DNA of 40,729 bases from Rachicladosporium sp. CCFEE 5018 (lineage: Eukaryota; Ascomycota; Dothideomycetes; Cladosporiales; Cladosporiaceae): assembly GCA_002077045.2 (NCBI GenBank), contig KZ111190.1:1-40729 (forward strand). The letters run 5' to 3'. Under the pieces are notes generated by a model. It had not been told where the DNA came from and searched no databases. It worked only from the letters and a program-made list of their open reading frames with translations. Position 1 is the stretch's first letter, and every line of letters starts with the position of its first letter. Of this stretch, positions 1-7,441 are shown one piece after another. The position numbers and the translations under genes were made by a program.

Positions 1-2234
1 ACGACGAGCTTGCGCCTCCGCCACCGCGACACGGTGCTGGCTCGGTCAGTCCTGGCAGGACTCGCCCATCAGGACCCGGCGCATTGGAGCGCATCCAGTC
101 TGAAGCTGAGATACCCACAATCTCGTCCACGTTCGCAGACGTGACAAGCCAGACGGCGAACCCGATGTTCCCTCCCCTCCCTGTCGACACTCCACCTGCC
201 TTCGTGCACAACCCCAACACACAACCTGCCATCCGTCCTACCGTTGCACCTGAACTTCGTCGTGCTCACTCGAATGTCGATGCCGCGACGCTATACCAGA
301 TGCAGGATGCTGCTCGACGTGACCGCACACCGGACGAGGAGTATGGCAATGAGCAACACAACAGGGTTGGTTTTATGCCTCTTGCAGATCGCAGTGTGAA
401 TAGTAGTGCTGATCGATCACAAGGGTTGGTAAACGGCGCCAACGCCTACGACGAATCGCACATTTCAGGGCAGATGATAGATGACGACCGTCGCAACGGA
501 TACAAGGATAGGATGGAGAACCAACAGCCATCAACATATGGGAACGAAGCATCTTACGCCAATGGTGCTGTAAGTGCCTCGCATTTAGATCCTACCAGTA
601 ACTACCAGAACTCGCAATCGCGAGGTCCATTGCCTTCTGTATTGTCTGGTCGATTGACAGAGCGGCCACGAGATTTCTCTGACGAGATTCCGCCACCTGG
701 CGTACAACTCAGCGAGATCGCCTCGGAGCCATCGTCGAGGCACGAGAGTCTCGATGGCGCGTTGATCGATCAAGACGCCCTGGAGCTGATCTTATCAGCA
801 GATCGAGCAGGCACTATGCACAGTGAAGCATCTTCGATACCAGACTATGCCAGTACTGTCAGTTCACATCACGAACCCAAGAAATCCATAGAAAGACCTC
901 GTGCTGGCAAGCTCAAGACTGTCGGCAATCCCGAGATTGCGCCTGGCGACCCGAGAGTTGGGAAATTGGATACCTGGCAAGCTGATCTGGCGGCAGAGTC
1001 TGCTGAGATGCCTTCCATCGACTTTGGCCCGACGCCTGCGTATAGACCTAGCGGCAGACCCGGCACGAGTGGCACAATCACTCCTGGCGATGTGCTTTCG
1101 CAAAGTCGATCTGGCTCGCGAGATCGACTTCGTAGCTCTGGGCGACTGACACCATCTGGAATCAGTCCGAATGAGAATAGACGATCATACTTCGGTGCGA
1201 ACACCTCGCCTAGTCCCGGAGCTACGACGCCTAATGGCGGCATGGAGCGTCGCTCAAGTGTCGCTTGGGCGCCGGCAGGCACCTCGCCTGGACGCTCGAA
1301 TCGTAACAGTCAGAGCTTGACGCCCGAGCAGTGGGTTGCGCACCGTGCTGCACTTGCTGCCGTGCCACAACAAGCTCCGAGAGGCGCCACGCCGCCGTAC
1401 ATGCACAATCGAGTTGCTTCGGGCAGTGCATTGAATCTCCAGCAGAAGCGCCAGTCACTCAACAAGACTCCACCGCCTTTCGCGCGCACATACTCCGGCG
1501 ATTGGACTGCTCAGCCTGGTCAACAGACTCCCCCGTCTCGGCCTGGATCGCGTGGCGCCAGCTCGCACCTCAACCCTCTCACCTCTGCCCAGCAAGCTGC
1601 AAACTTGTCTGCCAGAGAACAGATGCATGTCGCACGAGCCACGGGCACACCACTACTGGACATGTCAAATGACACCATCAAACAGCGCCAGCAAGACGAA
1701 GCTTTGCCTGGTCTGGTGGGTGCGATCGGCGCCCGCGAGCGCGAGAAGGCTGCACTCAACAAAGCTGGCAGCAATCGGAGTAGTATGGTTGTCGAGAACG
1801 CAATCCGGGCTCGCCAGCAAGCCCAAGCGCAGGCCGAGAATGAGCGCGCTGTGCAGGCGCACTTGCAGGCTCAGCAACAGGCTGCACAGCAGGCGGCTAT
1901 GGCGTATCAACAACAGCAGCAGCAGGCCCAGTACGCGAAGTCCATAGCCATGCAAGCCCAGCAACAGCAGCAGAGGCCAATGCTGCAGACTCAGTCCTCG
2001 TCGTACTACGGGCCGCAGCCTGCGCAGCAGCAAGGCTTTGCGCAGGCGAGTCCGAGCTCTGTTTACAGCCCCGCTACACCGGCAGGAGGGTATTCTAGTC
2101 CATACCAGGCTCAGCAGCAGCAGATGATGGCACAGCAGGGTGGTAGTAATCGGCAGAGCTGGTATGGCGGAAGCTACTTCGGTGGGCAGCAGGGCGGTCA
2201 GCAGCAGCAGCAGCAGCAGCAAGGCAAGCGGTAG
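1..2234 (+). CDS. Gene X, C-terminal part (5' truncated by window edge): Ser/Pro/Gln-rich protein
   Basis: This frame is open from the first base (codons in phase with base 3) to the TAG at 2232-2234, with no start codon of its own; the N-terminal part lies outside the window. About 744 residues are visible. They are rich in Ser, Pro, Arg and Gly and then become Gln/Ala-rich in the last ~150 residues, with a predicted coiled or disordered character and a polyglutamine tract just before the end. I recognise no catalytic domain. The block around LTPEQWVAHRAALAAVPQQ and the later SAREQMHVARATGTPLLD are unchanged in unit B and look like conserved islands in an otherwise disordered protein. Against unit B it lacks a 10-codon in-frame segment near base 650 and carries scattered substitutions. 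The function is unknown; it is probably a conserved ascomycete low-complexity protein. Confidence 0.8.
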   Translation, partial: DELAPPPPRHGAGSVSPGRTRPSGPGALERIQSEAEIPTISSTFADVTSQTANPMFPPLPVDTPPAFVHNPNTQPAIRPTVAPELRRAHSNVDAATLYQMQDAARRDRTPDEEYGNEQHNRVGFMPLADRSVNSSADRSQGLVNGANAYDESHISGQMIDDDRRNGYKDRMENQQPSTYGNEASYANGAVSASHLDPTSNYQNSQSRGPLPSVLSGRLTERPRDFSDEIPPPGVQLSEIASEPSSRHESLDGALIDQDALELILSADRAGTMHSEASSIPDYASTVSSHHEPKKSIERPRAGKLKTVGNPEIAPGDPRVGKLDTWQADLAAESAEMPSIDFGPTPAYRPSGRPGTSGTITPGDVLSQSRSGSRDRLRSSGRLTPSGISPNENRRSYFGANTSPSPGATTPNGGMERRSSVAWAPAGTSPGRSNRNSQSLTPEQWVAHRAALAAVPQQAPRGATPPYMHNRVASGSALNLQQKRQSLNKTPPPFARTYSGDWTAQPGQQTPPSRPGSRGASSHLNPLTSAQQAANLSAREQMHVARATGTPLLDMSNDTIKQRQQDEALPGLVGAIGAREREKAALNKAGSNRSSMVVENAIRARQQAQAQAENERAVQAHLQAQQQAAQQAAMAYQQQQQQAQYAKSIAMQAQQQQQRPMLQTQSSSYYGPQPAQQQGFAQASPSSVYSPATPAGGYSSPYQAQQQQMMAQQGGSNRQSWYGGSYFGGQQGGQQQQQQQQGKR
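2199..2222 (+). repeat. CAG trinucleotide tract (polyGln) at end of gene X
   Basis: Seven CAG codons followed by CAA give eight consecutive glutamines next to the C-terminus. The unit B counterpart (about 22764-22796) has five glutamines, then Pro-Ser, then three more, so the tract length and purity differ between the copies. Confidence 0.9.
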
Positions 2235-2305
2235 ATCGTAGCGCCTTCATAGACACATAAAGCAATCAGATTTCAGTTGGACTTGAAGTTAGACATCGGA
2301 ATAAC

Positions 2306-3112
2306 CTAGATGGGATCCACGATGCTCATCGGATCTGCCAGCTTCAGATCGTCATCCGTTGCCTCGTGCTTGCCAGTCTCGTCACCTTTCGGATTCGTCG
2401 TAGTCTCATCGTCAACGGCCACGCTTTCCATCTTGATCGGCGTATCGTCCTCAGCCCGGAGCCGGTCACTACCCTCCACAGCCTCATACTTCTCGAACGC
2501 TCCAGGCACCACCCCATTTCCCACTCCCCCGACCCCAAGCTCCCCGGCCTGCATCTGCACAAACTCCCAAGCCTTTCTCGCCCTCCTCCCCACCCTTCCC
2601 CTCAGCCTCCTCAACTCGCCCCTCGCCTTCTCAATCTCCACACGCTTCACATCAGCCTTCCCAACCCTGACTTTCCCAACGTCCTTCTCCATCCCACCCC
2701 CAAATAAAACACTCCCCACGATCACGCTTCCACTCACCACCCTGCAGCCAATCAGACTGCCCACCGTCACGGCGCCAGTGATGCCAGCCCCAACGACAAC
2801 GGATCCGGTGGCGATTGAGCCGACGACAACACCGCCTATGATGACAGAGCCGACGACTACGGCGCCGGTGATGACAGAGCCGATTACTATTGAGCCGGTT
2901 ATTATGCTGCCGGTGCAGAGGGAGCCAGATATGGAGGAGCCAGTAGTAATACAGCCTGTGCAAAGGGAGCCGGCTGCGGTGGAACCGGTGCTGACGCTAC
3001 CTGCGAGGAGTGAGGTGTGGAGAGTGGAGCCTTTGAGGAGCGTGCCGGGGGCTAGAGAGCGGGTGGAGATGGAGGTCAGGTTGCGAGTGGGTTGGGTGTG
3101 CTGGCGGACCAT
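2306..3112 (-). CDS. Pentad-repeat (G-S-hydrophobic-x-x) protein, 268 aa
   Basis: The start is the ATG at 3112-3110, chosen because it has A at -3 and G at +4 and because homology with unit B is strong from MVRQHTQPTRN onward. The same frame runs on upstream but diverges there. Residues ~23-138 are about 23 tandem five-residue repeats of the form Gly-Ser-(Val/Ile/Leu)-x-x, such as GSIIT, GSVIT and GAVVV. They are followed by a Lys/Arg-rich probable helix (~140-190) and an acidic tail ending in PMSIVDPI. The repeat spacing resembles pentapeptide-repeat beta-helices with Gly in place of the usual Ala; the fold is inference. There is no signal peptide or clear membrane segment despite the hydrophobic repeats. 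The function is unknown. It is convergent with gene X (72 bp between stop codons). Confidence 0.72.
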   Translation of the reverse strand: MVRQHTQPTRNLTSISTRSLAPGTLLKGSTLHTSLLAGSVSTGSTAAGSLCTGCITTGSSISGSLCTGSIITGSIVIGSVITGAVVVGSVIIGGVVVGSIATGSVVVGAGITGAVTVGSLIGCRVVSGSVIVGSVLFGGGMEKDVGKVRVGKADVKRVEIEKARGELRRLRGRVGRRARKAWEFVQMQAGELGVGGVGNGVVPGAFEKYEAVEGSDRLRAEDDTPIKMESVAVDDETTTNPKGDETGKHEATDDDLKLADPMSIVDPI

Positions 3113-3634
3113 TTTGAAAGATATCGGGCAAAACAAAGGGGATGCGTGGTGCACTGTAGTGGATTGGACAGAGAGTTGAAGGGGAAGACAAAGGTCACGG
3201 AAGGCGGGTAGGTATACTTCACCTGGTTGTGGGTGCCACAACTGGGTTATGTGGCTGCCTTGAGTATCGGGGTCTGGTTCTCGAACTTGACGCAGTGAGA
3301 GGAGACGTACGTGGTTGTGAGGTGGACGATGAACCTAGGCATCTTCACTAGCGCCAAAGGCTGTTGTCTCTGGCTGCCAAGCCATGTAACGACAATCCCA
3401 TCACCTGCCATCGAGAACTGCATCTGTTGATCAATGTAAAGAGGTCGCCTTCACAACTTGCGCATGCATGGACGGGATTTCAGCCCAATGCTGAGAATCA
3501 ACATCGACACGATGAAGGCCTCTCACGACAGAACCCTACCCACCTTGTGCTCCCGGCACTTGTCCCACTTGATCTCAACATCCTTCCGCCGACCTCGAAG
3601 TACGATTCGGCAACTGCTCGATGTCGCGCGAGTT
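3113..3634. promoter_or_regulatory. Upstream region of pentad gene plus spacer
   Basis: No gene is supported here. Bases ~3215-3353 align well with 23785-23911 of unit B and probably hold the promoter and 5' leader of the pentad gene (minus strand). At the motif actagcg (3347-3353) the similarity to unit B stops abruptly, and the rest of the spacer, up to the 3' end of the BTB gene, has no visible counterpart. Short open frames here are not conserved between the units. Confidence 0.4.
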
Positions 3635-4396
3635 TTACTTCGGCGGCTCCGCGGGCTTCCTTGGCGCAGCGAAGAGACGCTTGCGGTAGCAGGCATCCTC
3701 GCCCTCTCCGTGTTCGTGACACTTGCAATCTGCGAACATTGCTCTCTGGTTGACCGAGGAGCCCGATATCAAGGCTTCCGCAACAGATCGCAGGAAATCC
3801 GGCGGGTCATCGGCTGATAGAACTTTGGCGTCTCTACAGCCAGCAAAGATATCCACGCACAGTTGACGGAGCTTCGCAGTGGGTATGGTGTTAGCGAACA
3901 GAGTCTTTTGCGTCTCCGTGGAAGGCAGCCATCGATTCCCTTCTGCAACCGTGTTGACCTCGCAGATAAATGCATCCGCCAGTGCGTCCTTGAAGTCAAG
4001 ATCGAGAAGCACATCACCTAGCACGTAGCATCTGAGGAGGAGTGCGTACGCCTCCCGAGGCCTGGCTCCCCCAAGGCGAGTGTACACCATCCGCGAATGC
4101 AGCCAATTCGCGTTAACATTGAATGCCTTGAATTCGACGTCCTTGAGAGTAAGAGTACAGAACTCGGTCTGATCGTCTAGTGGTATCTAGCAGTTCTTCA
4201 GCGCCGTCCTGAAGTAGTCCAATGAACGGGTCAAGACGTCTTTGTTGATGATGAAGGGGTGTCGCTCAGCACCCACACGCACAATGATTGGTGATGCGTA
4301 GCTGCAGCATCTGTTAGTATCACTGTCGCGTGGAGAGGGTTTAGAGACTCACTCGATTGCCTCCTCTTGCAGCTTGGCCATGTCATTCGCCGTCAT
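3635..4396 (-). pseudogene. BTB/POZ-domain gene A1, broken by one in-frame TAG
   Basis: On the minus strand, exon 1 is 4396-4353 (ATG at 4396), an intron of 51 nt spans 4352-4302 (GTGAGT donor, CTAAC branch, CAG acceptor), and exon 2 runs from 4301 to the stop at 3635. Exon 2 opens with YASPIIVRVGAERHPFIIN, the start of a BTB fold (hydrophobic strand, then a 'KDVL..S.YF..AL' helix). A TAG at 4189-4187 interrupts the frame right after ...ALKNC, exactly where the unit B paralogue has Trp (TGG), so a single base change explains it. The remaining 184 codons after the stop stay open in frame and end with a CHEHGEGEDACYRKRLF block. A single stop in a clean frame suggests recent loss, a sequencing error or readthrough. 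Family members are thought to be protein-interaction adaptors; the role of this one is unknown. Confidence 0.78.
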
Positions 4397-4988
4397 TTTT
4401 ATAATGTCAAGTTCACGACCGATCTTATGGACGTTGGTAATGGAGCGAAGTCATGATATTTGTCGGTGGTTCAACTTCGCCTCTTTGGTAAGCCAGGCGC
4501 GTAAGCACGTGTTAGAGTTGAACGACATTAGTGAGGAAGGAGCGGGTGAGTGAAGAAGCTTGATACGCAAGTACGTTGCGCTACGATGGTGCATGAAGGA
4601 ATTGAAATGTGAGCTTCAAGGAGCACTAGGTTGAGCACCACTTATTTCCCGTGAAGACTGGAGACGGAGCTGGAAGAGACCATATTTGGCATTGGTTCAA
4701 AGTCACGCGCATATGCTCGTTGGCACATGCGAGGTGTAATGGTACCGCACATCTGGCGCAGTGTTGATGTGAGGTGCTCAGTACAGACAGTAATGTTCCC
4801 GTCCCTCCACTGCATGATCAATACCATCGGGCCATGATACAGACTGTCTGCAGGCACGCGCAGCTCGACGACTACTCCTCCCTGTCAGCCGCCCACGCCC
4901 AGTGAAGGCCGAGGGTGAAGCCGCAGAACGAGACCTCCGGACCTCGACAATGCGACGTGCAAAGCTCGAGATGCTATTGCCGACACCT
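4397..4988. other. Spacer between the two BTB genes of unit A
   Basis: About 590 bp upstream of BTB A1 and downstream of BTB A2, both on the minus strand. I see no conserved open frame and no RNA gene, and no alignable counterpart in the matching unit B spacer (24913-25413). Confidence 0.4.
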
Positions 4989-5762
4989 TCACCAGGCACT
5001 CCTAGCAGGCTCCTCGGGTTTTGCGGCTCCAGTGAAGAGGCGATCGCGGTAGCATGCGTGCGGCCCGGGCCCGTGCTCATGATATTTGCGGTCTGCATAC
5101 ATGACCTCTGCCGTGTGTGTGAAGTCTTGACCGAGCATGGCAGCAGTTGCTACAGCGCGTAAGAACTGGGGCGGGTCTTCGTCATGGAGCATCTTGGGAT
5201 TCTTGGAGCAGACGAACAGATGTATGCAGAGCTCGCGGATTTTCGCGGACTCCGGAAGTTTCTCGTACAGGAATTTCTTCGTCTCGGTGTTTGGGAGATA
5301 CCGCGTTCCTTCATTTTGCAGAGTGTTGATCTGACAAGCGAAGGCGTCGGTGATCGCATCTTTGGAATGGGTGTCGAGCAGCATGTCGCCGAGCATGTAG
5401 CATTTGAGAAGTAGGATGTGGCTGTTGAAGTTCTTGGGCGTCTTATTCTTGGTGTAGACAATGCGCGAATGGAGCCCGCGTACACGTTGAACGAATGCAC
5501 CTCAGCCTCTGCCAGTACGATGCTACGGAACTCGCCTTTGTCGCTTGGCTTCTTCCAGCACTTCTGGAGCGCAGTCTTGAAGTAGCGAGACGTGTGCTTG
5601 AGTACGTCCTGATTGATGACGAAAGGCTGCCTTTCTACGCCTACGCGTACGATGATGGGGGTCGAGAAGCTCATTCTAGATCAGCGCAGTACATTCACCG
5701 CACAAAGTGAATGCTCACTTAATGGCGTCGTCCTCCTCTCTGACCAGTTCCATACTCGCCAT
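4989..5762 (-). pseudogene. BTB/POZ-domain gene A2, frameshifted by a 4-nt deletion
   Basis: On the minus strand, exon 1 is 5762-5719 (ATG at 5762), a 43-nt intron spans 5718-5676 (GTGAGC donor, CTGAT branch, TAG acceptor), and exon 2 starts at 5675 with MSFSTPIIVRVGVERQPF. The frame holds through the BTB core to NVYA at 5477. There, four nucleotides of the expected 'Asn-Trp-Leu' codons (as in NWLHSR of the paralogues) are missing between 5477 and 5476. After that point the correct continuation, LHSRIVYTKNKTPKN..., lies in another frame and runs to a stop at 4989. The two halves together cover the whole family length, including the KYHEHGPGPHACYRDRLF block near the C-terminus. No other break was found, so the loss looks recent. 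It lies in tandem with BTB A1 and shares its domain plan. Confidence 0.78.
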
Positions 5763-6416
5763 CAGCCACGGAAGTTGATGCGAGCGCTGCGACGTTATAG
5801 CTTGCACAAGCGCCATGTTGTGCGATGTATAGGTGTGTTAGTGTAGTATAATTGAGTTGCGATTCGAAGAGCCGAGTTCTCATATTGCATAGCGGTATTA
5901 TTCGGGCCGTGCAGCCTTGGACACCCTAATAGCGTCCGCGTGAGGCAAGAACGACCCATGGACGTGCTTCGCATTCCAAGTCTCTCACACATAGATACGC
6001 GCTGGAATCTTGTTGGAGCTGCATCTCGAGCCTGCACTGTTTGTAGAATGGAGGTGAGGTAATTTGCCAGGGCGCACTGGTCGGGGTCGGGGTGACAGGG
6101 AAAGAGAGGGGGAAAATAGCTCTTGCGAATGCAGCTCCTTTCGCCCCAACAGGACAGGGAGCGGTATAGCCCAGACCTCGAGCAATTGTGACTTGGACGT
6201 GTGTGCAAGGTGATGTCCCACATGCGCACAGAGATAGCGTGGATGTACGAGTCCAAGCGACACCCATTATGAGTCCGTTCGAGCGCTTCTGACAGAGGCA
6301 TCTGCTTCATTTATGACCAGCGCTTGTATCCTCAAGCCTGCTTCAGGGTCTGAAGAGACTTCAGCGAACGATCGTTGAACGCTCACATTGCTGGGTCGTT
6401 TTGTCATCCGAGGAGT
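5763..6416. other. Spacer upstream of BTB A2, downstream of the 207-aa gene
   Basis: About 650 bp with no supported gene. The matching interval of unit B (26174-26743) is a different length and does not visibly align, in contrast to the flanking coding sequences. It probably holds the promoter of BTB A2 and the 3' untranslated region of the 207-aa gene. Confidence 0.4.
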
Positions 6417-7097
6417 TCACCCAATGTCCATAGCGTCCGGATCATGGTCCTCAACATCACCCTCATACCCATTGGTGTACCCGTGTGCAGTCTCAACCTC
6501 ATGCACCTCCTGACTCTGCCCATACTTCCTCACCATGTCTTCGTACCTCGCTGCCTCTACAGCTTTTTGCCTAGCCCTCTGTCTCGCCTCCAGTATCGCC
6601 CGACGCACAGAGTCATGTCCCTCGTCTTTCGTCAGTGACTTTGGCACATCATACAGCACAAGCTGCTGAGCCTCGTGATTATCTAGTGAGTTTCGTCGGC
6701 CTGTGAGCACTTGCTGCGGGATCCGCGAGAAGTGTTTCTCAATGTCTGGGAGGAAGATGAGACGCTCCTCGGGTTCGCGAGGCTGGATGTCGTCGAGCTC
6801 GGCGTCAATGTCGTGGATGTAGACGCGATTAGGAGTGTCGTCGATGCTCATAGAGTCTTCCTGAGCAACTATCGGTCGACTGGGCGGTGCGCCATCGCTG
6901 TTGGCCTGATTTGACGCCGGTGCAGGGGGTGTGAGGTAGTAATTGCCATGGCTGTGTACACTGCTCTTGCCTGATTCTATAATAGTTGATGAGCATGACG
7001 ACCTTCACGGGCTGTCCTCTATCATGTGCTTACCAAGGCTCAGTAAGTGCAGTCGTTTGAGGAATCGCTGATCGTGGCTGAGGCTCTCATCGGCCAT
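6417..7097 (-). CDS. Conserved fungal protein of unknown function, 207 aa, two exons
   Basis: On the minus strand, exon 1 is 7097-7034 (ATG at 7097, MADESLSHDQRFLKRL), a 57-nt intron spans 7033-6977 (GTAAGC donor, TAG acceptor), and exon 2 runs 6976-6417. The split Glu codon keeps the frame. The unit B copy has the same exon boundaries and intron length, which supports the model. The protein has a Ser/Pro-rich linker, then a well conserved core (RVYIHDIDAEL, FLPDIEKHFSRIPQQVL, LVLYDVPKSL), a charged helix with DSVRRAILEARQRARQK, and an acidic tail. I recall similar small proteins across filamentous ascomycetes but know no function. There is no transmembrane segment or signal peptide. It is divergent from alanyl-tRNA synthetase, with only 344 bp between the two ATGs. 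Confidence 0.82.
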
Positions 7098-7441
7098 GCG
7101 CTTCACTCCCCGCTTCCTCGACTCTCCTTCTCCTGCCATTCCACCCAACGACATCTTCCATCACGACAACACGCACACTGATGCCCAGCACATGCACCAC
7201 TGGAACATTGACTTGAGTTTAAGTAAGTTGTCTGACGTGCAGTGAAGTCGAGATCGGCGGCGTGGCGGCAGCAGCAGCGGTAGCAAGGGCGGGTGTGTGG
7301 AGGAGTCACGCTCCACGACTCACAGCTCGAGGACTGAACATTTTGCGCGAAACACCACAGCACTTCGGCTGCACATCTGGCACCACCTATAGACCGCTGC
7401 TATTTCGTGCGCATAGCAAACTAACACAGCAAACACGCACA
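7098..7441. promoter_or_regulatory. Bidirectional promoter between the 207-aa gene and AlaRS (unit A)
   Basis: The ATG of the 207-aa gene (7097, minus) and the cytosolic ATG of AlaRS (7442, plus) are 344 bp apart, and part of this interval is read as the AlaRS mitochondrial leader. Both genes must therefore be controlled from a very short shared region. Much of it is conserved with 27425-27767. I saw no TGACTC-type general amino-acid-control site. Confidence 0.55.
7262..7441 (+). CDS. In-frame upstream leader of AlaRS: probable mitochondrial targeting sequence with non-AUG start
   Basis: The AlaRS frame stays open upstream of its ATG as far as a TAA at 7220-7222, with no in-frame ATG. The leader (Ala-rich, then VARAGVWRSHAPRLTARGL) is rich in Ala, Arg, Leu and Ser and has no acidic residue for the first ~29 positions, as in matrix-targeting presequences. 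Start codon candidates present in both units are GTG (7262; G at -3 and G at +4) and ATC (7253). In Saccharomyces cerevisiae the single ALA1 gene makes its mitochondrial form from upstream ACG codons, so a near-cognate start fits the family. The exact start is inference. Confidence 0.6.

Noticed and set aside
1665..2222. Leu-rich open frame on the minus strand opposite gene X
   Set aside because: The CAG/CTG-rich coding sequence of gene X automatically yields a Leu-rich antisense frame; no independent support.
2310..3179. Plus-strand gene encoding a Glu-Pro repeat protein
   Set aside because: Its repeats are the mirror of the pentads on the other strand. The minus frame has the better start context and more conservative changes. 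Kept only as a low-interest finding.
7220..7245. Small intron (GTAAGT...CTGACGTGCAG) ahead of the AlaRS leader
   Set aside because: Only about 20 nt, too short to splice, and the branch point and acceptor are not kept in unit B.
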